From a virus, in IMG/VR virus record IMGVR_UViG_3300033571_009591, positions 20,216-84,215 of that record: 64,000 nt of DNA; one strand, written 5' to 3'. Under the pieces are notes generated by a model. The model had not been told where the DNA came from. It did no database searches and worked only from the letters and a program-made list of their open reading frames with translations. Numbering within the stretch: the stretch's first letter is position 1; every line of letters starts with the position of its first letter. A program made the translations under genes and the position numbers. Below, piece by piece: positions 1 through 6,565 of the stretch.

Positions 1-1
1 G

Positions 2-31
2 AAGCCAGCGGCAAAAAAGAAGACCAAGTAA
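2..31 (+). CDS. C-terminal end of a Lys/Ala-rich protein (partial)
   Basis: Frame 2 runs in from the left edge and ends KPAAKKKTK-stop at 29-31. A short Lys/Ala/Pro tail is typical of actinobacterial HU-like or other basic DNA-binding proteins, but nine residues cannot identify the family. Confidence 0.4.
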   Translation, partial: KPAAKKKTK

Positions 32-44
32 CAACAACTTTGGT

Positions 45-97
45 AAGTCCCCGTCCCAGGTAAAACATATCCAAAATATATCTCTGGGGCGGGGCTT
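45..97 (+). terminator. GC-rich stem-loop, possible terminator
   Basis: The arms 45-59 (AAGTCCCCGTCCCAG) and 84-97 (CTGGGGCGGGGCTT) pair with G-U pairs and one bulge around a 24-base AT-rich loop, just after the truncated gene. No T-tract follows, so it may instead be a transcript-end or leader structure. Confidence 0.45.
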
Positions 98-110
98 ATC
101 ATTCGAAGGG

Positions 111-126
111 TAGCAAAAAGTAAAAA
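111..126 (+). repeat. R1 repeat, copy 1
   Basis: Exact TAGCAAAAAGTAAAAA. Its last A is the first base of the ATG at 126, and no purine-rich ribosome site lies between. Confidence 0.9.
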
Positions 127-1034
127 TGTCTGAAACGGTTCCATACGGCGGCAAGGAAGAGGAAGACCCAAGTCTTTCCCTACCTGACATTTCCATCCCC
201 TATGACTTGCGGCCAGACCTTTCCGACCTCGGAATGATTGAGCATGAGCGCGGCGTCTGTGAAGATACCTACGAAAACCGCGCCGCTCTCAGAAGAGCAC
301 ATTTAAATTGGGACCCCGTCTATGATCAGATGGGTGCGCCAACGGGCTTGATAGTGGCACGGTCAGAAGAAGCGATGAAAGAACGGCGAGTGATGTCGTT
401 GGCGGAAAAGCGTCCGCTTCTCCTGGACCCAACTAGCAACAACTCAGATTATTTAACGGGCCTCGACCTGATGCTTGAAGATTCAGCGGTGAAGGTAACG
501 CCACCTTGGGTTATCGGCGCGACTAAGGCTTGGCTTGAGGAACAGCGTAACGGCGGCCCGAAGAGTCCACGGCGTGCCCCTGCTAGTCTACCACACCGTT
601 GTCGAATTGTCAAGACGGACGGTATCCGCTGCATGCTCTGGACATCGGGACGGGTTAAAGATGACGGCTTGTGCCGCGTCCATCTACGAACAACTAGACG
701 GCCTGGAGCTGACATCGAGCGAGCGCGAGCGAAGCTGGTTCAGTCCGCCCCATACGCGGTTGATGTTTTGGAAGACATTATGGAGAACGGCCAGAGCGAA
801 CCCGCTCGCCTCAAAGCCGCTACAGAAATCCTTGACCGTGCTGGTGTGAGAGGCGGCGTGGAGATGGACATAGGTGTTGATGTCCAAGTTCGCTCAGCCG
901 CTGAGATTGTCAACGAAAGATTACAACGGCTTGCCCTAGGAGCAATTCACGCAGCGGCTAGGTTGCCAGATGCCCTAGTTGTTGATGCCGACCCTGTAAT
1001 TGAAGATTCAACTACTACCGAGGAGATAGCATGA
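126..1034 (+). CDS. Putative terminase small subunit with a Cys/His cluster
   Basis: A protein of 302 residues. Residues about 155-185 hold a probable zinc site (HRC from C159, then C-x3-W and CRVHL). The segment after it, with the motifs ARAKLVQSAPYAVDVLEDI and LKAATEILDRAGVRGG, resembles the helical DNA-binding part of phage terminase small subunits, which recognise packaging sites for the large subunit. The Cys cluster is familiar from actinophage proteins of this type. The start at 126 is the first in-frame ATG after the stem-loop and overlaps R1. The stop overlaps the next ATG (ATGA). Base composition is richer in GC than most small genes downstream. No large terminase follows, so the call rests on the C-terminal pattern only. 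Confidence 0.55.
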   Translation: MSETVPYGGKEEEDPSLSLPDISIPYDLRPDLSDLGMIEHERGVCEDTYENRAALRRAHLNWDPVYDQMGAPTGLIVARSEEAMKERRVMSLAEKRPLLLDPTSNNSDYLTGLDLMLEDSAVKVTPPWVIGATKAWLEEQRNGGPKSPRRAPASLPHRCRIVKTDGIRCMLWTSGRVKDDGLCRVHLRTTRRPGADIERARAKLVQSAPYAVDVLEDIMENGQSEPARLKAATEILDRAGVRGGVEMDIGVDVQVRSAAEIVNERLQRLALGAIHAAARLPDALVVDADPVIEDSTTTEEIA

Positions 1035-1201
1035 CTACGGACAACAATATCCAACTAATGACAGCGGAAGTAGAAAGACTTACCAATGCCATCAAACTAA
1101 GCAAGAACCGTGAAGAACATATACAACTGACAACGGAAGCAAATGAAGCAGCCTCAATACTGTCAGCGCTTATAGAGCACTCTCAAATTGGAAAAGAATA
1201 A
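1031..1201 (+). CDS. Small helical protein, unknown
   Basis: A protein of 56 residues, translationally coupled to the terminase-like gene through an ATGA overlap. It is predicted to be almost entirely helical (motif TAEVERLTNAIKLSK) with coiled-coil-like spacing of hydrophobic residues. The coupling suggests a partner of the upstream product. No family recognised. Confidence 0.6.
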   Translation: MTTDNNIQLMTAEVERLTNAIKLSKNREEHIQLTTEANEAASILSALIEHSQIGKE

Positions 1202-1213
1202 AACAAACGCCAA

Positions 1214-1309
1214 ATGAAAAAAGAACTAAAGGATTGTTTCTGGTGCGGCGAGACTTATGGAGCCGACACAAAGAACTGTCCCAACTGCGCAACAAAGACG
1301 GACAGCTGA
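1214..1309 (+). CDS. 31-residue zinc-ribbon mini-protein
   Basis: MKKELKDCFWCGETYG followed by NCPNCATK gives two CxxC knuckles, enough for one zinc ion. It lies 12 bases after the preceding stop. Phages encode many such mini-proteins, often to bind host factors. Function unknown. The short length limits confidence, but the paired CxxC motifs are unlikely by chance. Confidence 0.5.
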   Translation: MKKELKDCFWCGETYGADTKNCPNCATKTDS

Positions 1310-1328
1310 GCTAGCGGCCAGAGTTCCT

Positions 1329-1343
1329 GAGTTGTTTCTAGTT
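1329..1343 (+). repeat. R2 motif, single copy (variant)
   Basis: GAGTTGTTTCTAGTT, one base from the R2 reverse-complement form. No R1 partner lies within 60 bases. Confidence 0.55.
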
Positions 1344-1490
1344 GAACGGGCATCACAGCTTTCTGCAGTAGATTATTGTTCATAATGTATTACGGTTAGT
1401 ACAACCTTAGAATTAACCCTATACACAACGGCCTGCCTAATGGACGCCTGATTTGCATCAACGGCCTGACGGATGTACTCTGCGATTCTT

Positions 1491-1620
1491 GCTAGATGAC
1501 GGTCAACATAGAGGTTTCTGGGTTAATGATTTTCCCTTGTGATCTATGAAGGACGGTCATCACGGAGTTCTAGGTCGGAACCGCCACTTTCTCTCCTAGT
1601 CGTACCTGCCGTCATCTAGC
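1491..1620. ncRNA. Candidate structured element closed by a perfect 12-bp inverted repeat
   Basis: GCTAGATGACGG at 1491-1502 is the exact reverse complement of CCGTCATCTAGC at 1609-1620. The enclosed 106 bases include further partial complementarity. There is no reading frame and no obvious promoter. It could be a folded RNA, a recombination or packaging site, or a protein-binding cruciform. Confidence 0.4.
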
Positions 1621-1668
1621 TCCTTTTAAAATTAACGGCGTGCCCAGAGCTCAGCGGCCCGCCCACAT

Positions 1669-1680
1669 CCAAACAACTTC
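1669..1680 (-). repeat. R2 motif, single copy
   Basis: CCAAACAACTTC, 48 bases before the R2 arm of composite element 1. Confidence 0.55.
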
Positions 1681-1727
1681 TTGAAGCCGACAGCGATCCA
1701 CTGGAGGTGGGACGCCAGGTATCACTT

Positions 1728-1834
1728 CCAAACAACTTCTTTTAAAACGGTAGCTACCGCAGCTGATTTAGCAAAAAGTAAAAACGGCTTGCAGCTGTAA
1801 GCGGCCCGCCAGGAACCGCGAGTTGTTTGTAGTT
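1728..1834 (+). repeat. Composite element 1 (R2-R1-R2)
   Basis: R2 core CCAAACAACTTC at 1728-1739, exact R1 at 1769-1784, and GAGTTGTTTGTAGTT at 1820-1834. The R1-to-distal-R2 gap is 35 bases and holds a small hairpin (GCTT...AAGC around CAGCTG). Here the two R2 arms are inverted relative to each other. Confidence 0.75.
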
Positions 1835-1917
1835 TCATATGGCGGCCAGACAAACCTCCGCCTACACCTCCTCCACCTCCACCTGCAACAAAAAATTTAA
1901 CGGCGTGCTAGACTCCG

Positions 1918-1939
1918 CTTTGCGACTTCAGTCGCAAAG
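1918..1939. repeat. Perfect 10-bp hairpin
   Basis: CTTTGCGACT and AGTCGCAAAG are separated by only TC. No T-tract follows on either strand, so this is not an ordinary terminator. Confidence 0.6.
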
Positions 1940-1941
1940 TG

Positions 1942-2006
1942 AACTACAGACAACTTAACAACTTTGGATAGCGGCCTGGTAGCTGCACGGTTGCAAAAAG
2001 TAAAAG
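1942..2006 (+). repeat. Composite element 1b (degenerate R2 and R1)
   Basis: The R2 variant AACTACAGACAACTT at 1942-1956 and the R1 variant TTGCAAAAAGTAAAAG at 1991-2006 lie 34 bases apart, the same spacing as in intact elements. Confidence 0.55.
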
Positions 2007-2017
2007 CGGCCTGGTAG
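1970..2017. repeat. 13-bp direct repeat flanking an R1 variant
   Basis: AGCGGCCTGGTAG occurs at 1970-1982 and again at 2005-2017, bracketing the R1 variant at 1991-2006. It resembles a short duplication around an inserted unit. Confidence 0.5.
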
Positions 2018-2047
2018 AAGCGCCCGATATATAACGGTGTGTCTTCG

Positions 2048-2076
2048 TTGACAGTAAGCCAACGGTGCCTTAAAGT
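2048..2076 (+). promoter_or_regulatory. Sigma70-type promoter
   Basis: TTGACA 2048-2053, 17-base spacer, TAAAGT 2071-2076. The expected start of transcription is at about 2083, on the first ATG of the next frame. Confidence 0.45.
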
Positions 2077-2083
2077 AGTGGGC

Positions 2084-2302
2084 ATGCTAGTGGAGTTGTA
2101 TGTACTCAGCCGTGTAGTCAAAGCCAGGAAAGCGCGACAAGCATTAGCGGATGCTGAAGAGTACGAAGACGATGACGGATATCGCTATCCTGCCTACTTC
2201 CACTGTCGACGGTGTAAGAACCAGATGGACAAGATGCGCATCGAAGAACAACTTCAGGGATGGAAGAGGACTGGTGACGGTGGAGAAGAAATTCTCGATT
2301 GA
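2084..2302 (+). CDS. Small protein with one CxxC knuckle, unknown
   Basis: From ATG 2084 the frame encodes 72 residues with an acidic middle (EEYEDDDGYRY) and YFHCRRCKNQMDK. A longer version would use GTG 2039, but the promoter at 2048 makes 2084 more likely and near-leaderless. It overlaps the following frame, which carries the next two CxxC knuckles. Either two overlapping genes or a frameshifted three-knuckle protein is possible. Confidence 0.4.
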   Translation: MLVELYVLSRVVKARKARQALADAEEYEDDDGYRYPAYFHCRRCKNQMDKMRIEEQLQGWKRTGDGGEEILD

Positions 2303-2477
2303 TGCAAGAGGAGTCCCATCGCCGGTCTGCCCCAATTGCGGATGCATGCTCTTAAGAATTACAGTTCAGTTCGAATTAGATAATTATGAAATTTCTGGAT
2401 ACCTATTAGATGACGCTGAGTGTTCGTCATGCGGATGCCTCATTACCGCCCCCACTCCCATCGACCACATTAGTTAG
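2274..2477 (+). CDS. Zinc-ribbon protein, unknown
   Basis: GTG 2274 follows an AGAGGA ribosome site and gives 67 residues with SPVCPNCGCMLL and AECSSCGCLI, a two-knuckle zinc ribbon. The overlap with the preceding gene (29 bases, +1 frame) would allow coupling or frameshifting. The ATG at 2151 in the same frame lies inside the upstream gene and has no ribosome site. Confidence 0.45.
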   Translation: MTVEKKFSIDARGVPSPVCPNCGCMLLRITVQFELDNYEISGYLLDDAECSSCGCLITAPTPIDHIS

Positions 2478-2482
2478 TTAAC

Positions 2483-2511
2483 TTGACAACACGTCAATGG
2501 TGTACTAGTAT
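2483..2511 (+). promoter_or_regulatory. Sigma70-type promoter
   Basis: TTGACA 2483-2488, 17 bases, TAGTAT 2506-2511. It drives the gene at 2545, which has a good AGAAGGGG ribosome site. Confidence 0.65.
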
Positions 2512-2544
2512 GTATACATACCAATAGGACTAGAAGGGGATCAG

Positions 2545-2724
2545 ATGAATTACAAGGGAGTAGAGGTAAAGACTTTTATCTCATGCTACGAATGCCGAGA
2601 AGTTATTAGTAACTCCAAAAATGAAAAGGAAGTTACTTATCCTGACGGTTACCTTTACGCGGTTTGCGTAAAGTGCGCAGACTCTTTAAGTACACATCTG
2701 GATTTGACACTACCAAAAAAATAG
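2545..2724 (+). CDS. Small CxxC protein, unknown
   Basis: A protein of 59 residues with SCYECREVI and AVCVKCADS, a paired-CxxC zinc ribbon. The start is fixed by GAAGGGGATCAG. First gene of a run (2545-3489) of five small genes behind one promoter. No family recognised. Confidence 0.65.
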   Translation: MNYKGVEVKTFISCYECREVISNSKNEKEVTYPDGYLYAVCVKCADSLSTHLDLTLPKK

Positions 2725-2762
2725 TTATACTTGGAATACACACTCAAGCAAAGGGGATATAA

Positions 2763-2942
2763 ATGAATACAACTACTCAAGTAACAGCATTACCTCAGTG
2801 CGATATCTGCACGGGACAAACTGCTAAGTACGATGCAATGACATCTAGAGGTCCATGGGCCTACATGTGTCAAGAATGTTTTGGGGACTACGGCGTGGGC
2901 CTTGGTCTTGGAAGAGGACAGGAGTTATTACTATGCAAGTAA
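2763..2942 (+). CDS. Small CxxC protein, unknown
   Basis: A protein of 59 residues after AAAGGGGATATAA. QCDICTGQTA and YMCQECFGDY form a second zinc-ribbon type, similar in layout to bacterial single-ribbon proteins. Its last codons overlap the start of the next gene by 10 bases. Confidence 0.65.
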   Translation: MNTTTQVTALPQCDICTGQTAKYDAMTSRGPWAYMCQECFGDYGVGLGLGRGQELLLCK

Positions 2943-3181
2943 AAGATTTGATTAACGCACTTACAGAGTACTACAAACCAACTGATGAACTTGTAGTACT
3001 TTTCTACAGCAAAGATGAATTCGCTTTTGATGATGATGAGGAACTGGTCCTCACTGATGAAGGCTGGAACGAGATTGTAAAAGTCATGCACGAAAAGGGT
3101 GGCTTGGATTCTCCCGACCAATACATTACAGATTACATTAGGGACTTAGCAGGCGAGCACGGCGAGGAACGGGGAGAGTAA
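2933..3181 (+). CDS. Small acidic protein, paralogue of the gene at 12261
   Basis: A protein of 82 residues. ATG 2933 is chosen over the upstream in-frame start because GGACAGGAG precedes it. MQVKDLINALTEYYKPTDEL and VLTDEGWNEIV align with MKVRELVSQLQLNYLPDDEI and LSKTQWSLVV of the 12261 product, so the two are paralogues. Overlaps both neighbours (10 bases before, TAATG after). Function unknown. Confidence 0.7.
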   Translation: MQVKDLINALTEYYKPTDELVVLFYSKDEFAFDDDEELVLTDEGWNEIVKVMHEKGGLDSPDQYITDYIRDLAGEHGEERGE

Positions 3182-3387
3182 TGAAAGTTAAAATTAGTCT
3201 TGAACAGATCATAGATATAGATGATGCCATGTCTAACGATATAGGGTTTGAAATGTACGGCCCTAAAGATATGAGCACTGAAGATAAAGTGGATTATCTA
3301 ATGGCTCGCTTTGCTGAAGATATAGACACTATGGTTAAGTACGATGAAGTGTTAGGCAACATCTCTATAGAATATATAGAGGATTAA
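3181..3387 (+). CDS. Small acidic protein, unknown
   Basis: A protein of 68 residues whose ATG shares its first base with the upstream stop (TAATG), implying coupling. Sequence MKVKISLEQIIDIDDAM, strongly acidic, mixed helix/strand. No family recognised. Confidence 0.65.
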   Translation: MKVKISLEQIIDIDDAMSNDIGFEMYGPKDMSTEDKVDYLMARFAEDIDTMVKYDEVLGNISIEYIED

Positions 3388-3489
3388 ATGTTGACCTGTA
3401 ACTGGTGCGGTGACGAGATGAAGGCAGGCGTGTACGAGATACACAGATGCCTACAAGACGGTGAAGCCGAAACGGCTAGCGCTGAGTAA
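3388..3489 (+). CDS. 33-residue Cys-containing mini-protein
   Basis: Begins immediately after the preceding stop (TAAATG). MLTCNWCGDEMKAG has one CxxC and an extra Cys at residue 21. Last gene of the operon before a terminator. Confidence 0.5.
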   Translation: MLTCNWCGDEMKAGVYEIHRCLQDGEAETASAE

Positions 3490-3549
3490 GTAAAAGATTC
3501 GTACACCAATTCCATTGTGGGTTACTGGTAGACGAAGTACGGCAAGACG

Positions 3550-3576
3550 GCGTGTCCATAACGGGCACGCTTTTTT
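3550..3576 (+). terminator. Rho-independent terminator
   Basis: GCGTGTCC and GGGCACGC form an 8-bp stem (one G-U) followed by six T at 3571-3576. It ends the 2545-3489 operon. Confidence 0.8.
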
Positions 3577-3621
3577 GTTGCCCGAAAACTGAAGTCGCCC
3601 TATAACCTGGAACGGGCAAGC

Positions 3622-3723
3622 GAAGTTGTTTGTAGTTATGCAGTGATCGGATGCATTTAGCAAAAAGTAAAAAACGGCCTGGATACCTGGATGCTGTCGA
3701 ACAACGTTGAGTTGTTTGTAGTT
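3622..3723 (+). repeat. Composite element 2 (R2-R1-R2)
   Basis: GAAGTTGTTTGTAGTT 3622-3637, exact R1 3658-3673, GAGTTGTTTGTAGTT 3709-3723. The gaps are 20 and 35 bases and all three motifs point the same way. Confidence 0.8.
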
Positions 3724-3782
3724 GTGAAACGGATCTTAGCTGGACTGAACGAAACGGCAAGGTTGAGTGGCCTCGACTCAAC

Positions 3783-3812
3783 TTGACTGACGGCATGCCT
3801 TAGTGCTAGTAT
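3783..3812 (+). promoter_or_regulatory. Promoter of a probably leaderless gene
   Basis: TTGACT 3783-3788, 18 bases, TAGTAT 3807-3812. The ATG at 3819 is only 7 bases past the -10, so transcription should start at or next to the start codon. Confidence 0.55.
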
Positions 3813-3818
3813 GTACCC

Positions 3819-3968
3819 ATGAACAAGAAAGACGCACTCAACGGACTCCTTCGCATGAAGGGACGCTTTGTGCTGAACCAAAGTCCGAAGGTCTTTGCGG
3901 ACAAGAGGACAAAGCGAAACCGCACGCGCTCTGACAAGAAGCGCCGTGCCCTAGATGAACAGGAATAG
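3819..3968 (+). CDS. Small Lys/Arg-rich protein, leaderless
   Basis: A protein of 49 residues, very basic (KRTKRNRTRSDKKRR), with no ribosome site but a promoter ending 7 bases upstream. A nucleic-acid-binding role is plausible but not shown. Its TAG stop is the first three bases of an R1 copy whose last base begins the next gene. Confidence 0.55.
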   Translation: MNKKDALNGLLRMKGRFVLNQSPKVFADKRTKRNRTRSDKKRRALDEQE

Positions 3969-3981
3969 GAAAAAGTAAAAA
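3966..3981 (+). repeat. R1 repeat joining a stop and a start
   Basis: TAGGAAAAAGTAAAAA (C-to-G at position 4). TAG is the stop of the gene at 3819 and the terminal A begins the ATG at 3981. Confidence 0.85.
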
Positions 3982-4142
3982 TGTCACACACATACTTTGC
4001 CGTTGACGGGTCTTACGGAAACGGAGTAGACATCCTCGTTGTTGATACTTCGAGTTGGACGGAAGCGGATTGGGACGCGGTTGATGAAGCCAGCGACTCT
4101 GAAAGAATTGAAGTTGCTCGTAACTTGACAATCAAGAAATAA
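3981..4142 (+). CDS. Small acidic protein, unknown
   Basis: A protein of 53 residues (MSHTYFAVDGSYGNGVDILV...). Start at the end of R1, with AGGA as the only ribosome-like bases. No family recognised. Confidence 0.6.
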   Translation: MSHTYFAVDGSYGNGVDILVVDTSSWTEADWDAVDEASDSERIEVARNLTIKK

Positions 4143-4189
4143 AATGAGATACTTGGTTGTTGAACAGTTATTAAACAAAACTAGGGGAA

Positions 4190-4205
4190 TAGGAAAAAGT
4201 AAAAA
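4190..4205 (+). repeat. R1 repeat before a start codon
   Basis: TAGGAAAAAGTAAAAA, the same G variant as the copy at 3966, again ending on the A of an ATG (4205). Confidence 0.85.
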
Positions 4206-4468
4206 TGGAAAAATACCAAATAATCGAAGAACGCTGGAACGCTGGGTACTACGCTCAACTTGAAGGCGCAACAATCCTAAAGTTTTTAGGAACTGAACCT
4301 GAGTTTGCGAGTCGAGGATTTCCAAGATTTTCCGCAAAACTAAAAAATGGTGAAGTAGTCGAACTTGTTTTATCTCAAGATGAAGAAGGTAATGGTGGGG
4401 GATTTATGTTCGGTCTTCCTGACTACACACTTCCCGAGTTTCGTACTGACTTGACAGAATCAAAATAA
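4205..4468 (+). CDS. Small protein, unknown
   Basis: A protein of 87 residues (MEKYQIIEERWNAGYYAQLE...), mixed beta and acidic. The next promoter's -35 (4451) lies within its last codons, showing how tightly cassettes are packed. Confidence 0.65.
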   Translation: MEKYQIIEERWNAGYYAQLEGATILKFLGTEPEFASRGFPRFSAKLKNGEVVELVLSQDEEGNGGGFMFGLPDYTLPEFRTDLTESK

Positions 4469-4479
4469 AATGCGATAAT
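4451..4479 (+). promoter_or_regulatory. Sigma70-type promoter
   Basis: TTGACA 4451-4456, 17 bases, GATAAT 4474-4479, upstream of the gene at 4510. Confidence 0.65.
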
Positions 4480-4509
4480 TCGCTAACAACAACAAAAGGG
4501 GGAAAACAA

Positions 4510-4698
4510 ATGGTAGTAATTGGATATAACGTTAAGTTCTTAAATTGGATGTCATTACACAACAGTTACAATTTTGTAAGTCTTGAAGTCGCAACAGAGT
4601 TCTGTAAGAAATACGAGCGATTCGGCTATACATCAGAGATCAACACAATTTGGGCGCAAGAATCTGTAAGCCCTTCAGTCGAAATTTCGGTGGCATAA
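4510..4698 (+). CDS. Small protein, unknown
   Basis: A protein of 62 residues after AAAAGGGGGAAAACAA. Contains LEVATEFCKKYERFGYTSEI, suggesting a small alpha/beta fold. Coupled to the next gene by TAATG. Confidence 0.65.
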   Translation: MVVIGYNVKFLNWMSLHNSYNFVSLEVATEFCKKYERFGYTSEINTIWAQESVSPSVEISVA

Positions 4699-4952
4699 TG
4701 ACTACAAAAGCAAAGTGCTTGGCATTAGCCGAACAACACGGCATTGAGATTGAAGTAAGCAAAAACTATGATTATGAGTATAGCCTCTCAGTACCGAAGG
4801 GTTATCAACTCGAGGATTTTGATGGTGCCAGAAGTGGACTTTCAATGTGCGACATACCATCAGCCAAAGAACTCTGGAAAGATATTTACTCTGACTTAAA
4901 CACAATGATTAACTATAAGCCTTGGCATAAAGTTTCACAAGGTTGGGAGTAA
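4698..4952 (+). CDS. Small protein, unknown
   Basis: A protein of 84 residues from the ATG that shares its A with the previous stop. A longer in-frame version from 4650 would overlap the neighbour and lacks a ribosome site. Contains HGIEIEVSKNYDYEYSLSVP. No family recognised. Confidence 0.6.
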   Translation: MTTKAKCLALAEQHGIEIEVSKNYDYEYSLSVPKGYQLEDFDGARSGLSMCDIPSAKELWKDIYSDLNTMINYKPWHKVSQGWE

Positions 4953-4957
4953 TCATC

Positions 4958-5320
4958 ATGATTACAACAATAATCGCAGGAACTTTTCTTGGGGATTGGC
5001 AACCAGCCTCGGAAGATTGGTTTGCTAGTGCTGAACAAGGAACAGAGGACGCTAGTTGGATTGACCTAATCAACAAACTCTATGATGCTCCACAAATAAA
5101 AAGTGGAAAAGGATTTAGAGTAAAAGTTGAACTTACTGAAAACGAGGCTGAACTTCTCAAAGGAGAGGCAAAGTATCGTATGGAGTATTGGTCTTTGATG
5201 TATCAAGATTGTAAAGCAGATATAGATAGGAACGCCCACACCTGCGCCAAAAAACTTTACCTAAGTTTAGGTGGGGTTGTTACAGAAAAAATGTCTAGAC
5301 AAATGGGCATTAAAGTTTGA
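4958..5320 (+). CDS. Unknown phage protein
   Basis: A protein of 120 residues. ATG 4958 is preferred over the TTG at 4943 because GGGAG sits between them at the right distance. The N-terminal strand MITTIIAGTFLG is followed by an acidic alpha/beta body. Third gene of the operon begun at 4510. Confidence 0.65.
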   Translation: MITTIIAGTFLGDWQPASEDWFASAEQGTEDASWIDLINKLYDAPQIKSGKGFRVKVELTENEAELLKGEAKYRMEYWSLMYQDCKADIDRNAHTCAKKLYLSLGGVVTEKMSRQMGIKV

Positions 5321-5321
5321 T

Positions 5322-5350
5322 TTGACAGAAACAAAATAAAGTTTTATACT
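5322..5350 (+). promoter_or_regulatory. Sigma70-type promoter
   Basis: TTGACA 5322-5327, 17 bases, TATACT 5345-5350, a near-consensus promoter beginning one base after the preceding stop. Confidence 0.75.
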
Positions 5351-5380
5351 TGGAGCTAACAAACTAAAAAGGGGAAATAA

Positions 5381-5509
5381 ATGATTACAGTTACAAGCCA
5401 TCAGTTAAAGATCTGTATCGAAGCCTTGAAAATGGCAGAGGCTACAGAAAAAAATGACTCGAAGTTTGGGTCAGTTCTTGACGACCTACTACTCAAGACA
5501 GGAGAGTGA
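5381..5509 (+). CDS. Small helical protein, unknown
   Basis: A protein of 42 residues after AAAAGGGGAAATAA. Predicted helical (HQLKICIEALKMAEATEKN). Confidence 0.6.
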   Translation: MITVTSHQLKICIEALKMAEATEKNDSKFGSVLDDLLLKTGE

Positions 5510-5515
5510 TAACAA

Positions 5516-6184
5516 ATGCCAAACTGGGTTTTTAACGACCTTCACATTGAGGGAAGCAAAGAGGCTATACAAAAAGTAAAAGCGCAACTCAATGCGCCAT
5601 ACACTAGGAACACCACAGAGGGAGAAGAAGTTATTTACAGTAATCCTGTAATCTCTTTCTTAAACATAGTTCGACCACCCGAAGACAAGATGGACGAATA
5701 CGAAGGCGTACATGGTTACAAAGATGGCGAGAAGCAAGGGCAAGGCGAGTTCAACTGGTACAACTTTAATAATCGCGAGTGGGGAACAAAGTGGGATGTC
5801 GCAGTTCATGATGGCGAGAAGCACTCAGACACTCAACTCAACCAAGAAGAAGAAACCAAACTTCACTACTACTTCCAAACTGCGTGGTCACCACCACTTC
5901 CAGTAATCGAAGCCCTCTCACTTCAGCACCCTGAACTAGAAATAACTTTGAGGTATGAAGAAGAGCAGGGCTGGGGTGGAGAAATCTACTGGGATAAAAC
6001 TGGCTCGACTATTGTCGAAGAGTGGGACATACCTGACTCTCACGCAGATTATGTTAAGAAAGATGATGTTGATGGCTGTGTCTGCTCTAGAGAAGAAGAT
6101 ACAGATGAGTGGTATGACGATTGCCCCGGCAAAAAAACTATCATTGAACTTCACGCCAAGCGTGATGTGGTTCAACTCAAATAA
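5516..6184 (+). CDS. Api92-like (DUF1281-type) protein
   Basis: A protein of 222 residues. The N-terminus MPNWVFNDLHIEG and the later AWSPPLPVIEALS and GWGGEIYWDKTG blocks match the pattern of Api92-like ferredoxin-fold phage and plasmid proteins (MxNWxxNxLxIxG). The role of this family is not known. A Cys-containing C-terminal part (CVCSREEDT) is unusual. Six bases after the previous gene, under the promoter at 5322. Confidence 0.7.
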   Translation: MPNWVFNDLHIEGSKEAIQKVKAQLNAPYTRNTTEGEEVIYSNPVISFLNIVRPPEDKMDEYEGVHGYKDGEKQGQGEFNWYNFNNREWGTKWDVAVHDGEKHSDTQLNQEEETKLHYYFQTAWSPPLPVIEALSLQHPELEITLRYEEEQGWGGEIYWDKTGSTIVEEWDIPDSHADYVKKDDVDGCVCSREEDTDEWYDDCPGKKTIIELHAKRDVVQLK

Positions 6185-6191
6185 AAATCCT

Positions 6192-6207
6192 TAGCAAAAA
6201 GTAAAAA
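6192..6207 (+). repeat. R1 repeat
   Basis: Exact copy starting 8 bases after the stop of the Api92-like gene, directly followed by a promoter. Confidence 0.85.
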
Positions 6208-6216
6208 TAAATGGAT

Positions 6217-6244
6217 TTGACAATCCATAAAAAACCTTTATACT
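6217..6244 (+). promoter_or_regulatory. Sigma70-type promoter
   Basis: TTGACA 6217-6222, 16 bases, TATACT 6239-6244. Closely similar to the promoter at 15729. Confidence 0.75.
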
Positions 6245-6273
6245 TGAACCAACACCTAAGAAAGGGGAAGCAA

Positions 6274-6501
6274 ATGGAAATGAAATCAAAATCGTTTCTT
6301 GTTACTGTTTATTATCGAGGTAGTGATTTAGTCGCTGACACTAATCAAAGTGATTATGACTACGACCTCTCTACTAGCAAAGTAATTCGTGACCACCTAG
6401 AGGAGATTAACGAGGACACTAGCATTGTTGATGTTGCCATTGACACTAACTATCCTCGTATTCTAGAAGTTATGGACAGACAGATAAACGACCCTCTATA
6501 A
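6274..6501 (+). CDS. Small acidic protein, unknown
   Basis: A protein of 75 residues starting after AAAGGGGAAGCAA. The longer in-frame start at 6211 would overlap the promoter. FLVTVYYRGSDLV and IVDVAIDTNYPRILEV suggest two beta strands. No family recognised. Confidence 0.65.
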   Translation: MEMKSKSFLVTVYYRGSDLVADTNQSDYDYDLSTSKVIRDHLEEINEDTSIVDVAIDTNYPRILEVMDRQINDPL

Positions 6502-6507
6502 AAGGAT

Positions 6508-6535
6508 TTGACAATCTGTAAAAAAGTGCTAGACT
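6508..6535 (+). promoter_or_regulatory. Sigma70-type promoter
   Basis: TTGACA 6508-6513, 16 bases, TAGACT 6530-6535. Confidence 0.65.
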
Positions 6536-6565
6536 CAGATCAACACCTACAGAAAGGGGAACAAA

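Larger units (their letters stand above)
1310..2083. other. Gene-free, GC-richer, repeat-rich region
   Basis: About 770 bases with no convincing reading frame on either strand. It holds R1 and R2 repeats, recurring CGGCC-containing words, a 12-bp inverted repeat enclosing 130 bases, a perfect 10-bp hairpin, and a direct repeat around an R1 variant. The cos or pac site could lie here because the terminase-like gene is adjacent, but I see no direct proof. Confidence 0.6.
3490..3782. other. Intergenic stretch: terminator and composite element 2
   Basis: No gene. It holds a strong rho-independent terminator and a complete R2-R1-R2 element. Frames on the minus strand here lack ribosome sites and overlap the repeats. 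Confidence 0.6.

Noticed and set aside
449-715. Minus-strand open frames opposite the terminase-like gene and, likewise, opposite the structural genes
   Set aside because: They are antisense shadows of well-supported genes, lack ribosome sites and promoters, and show no protein pattern.
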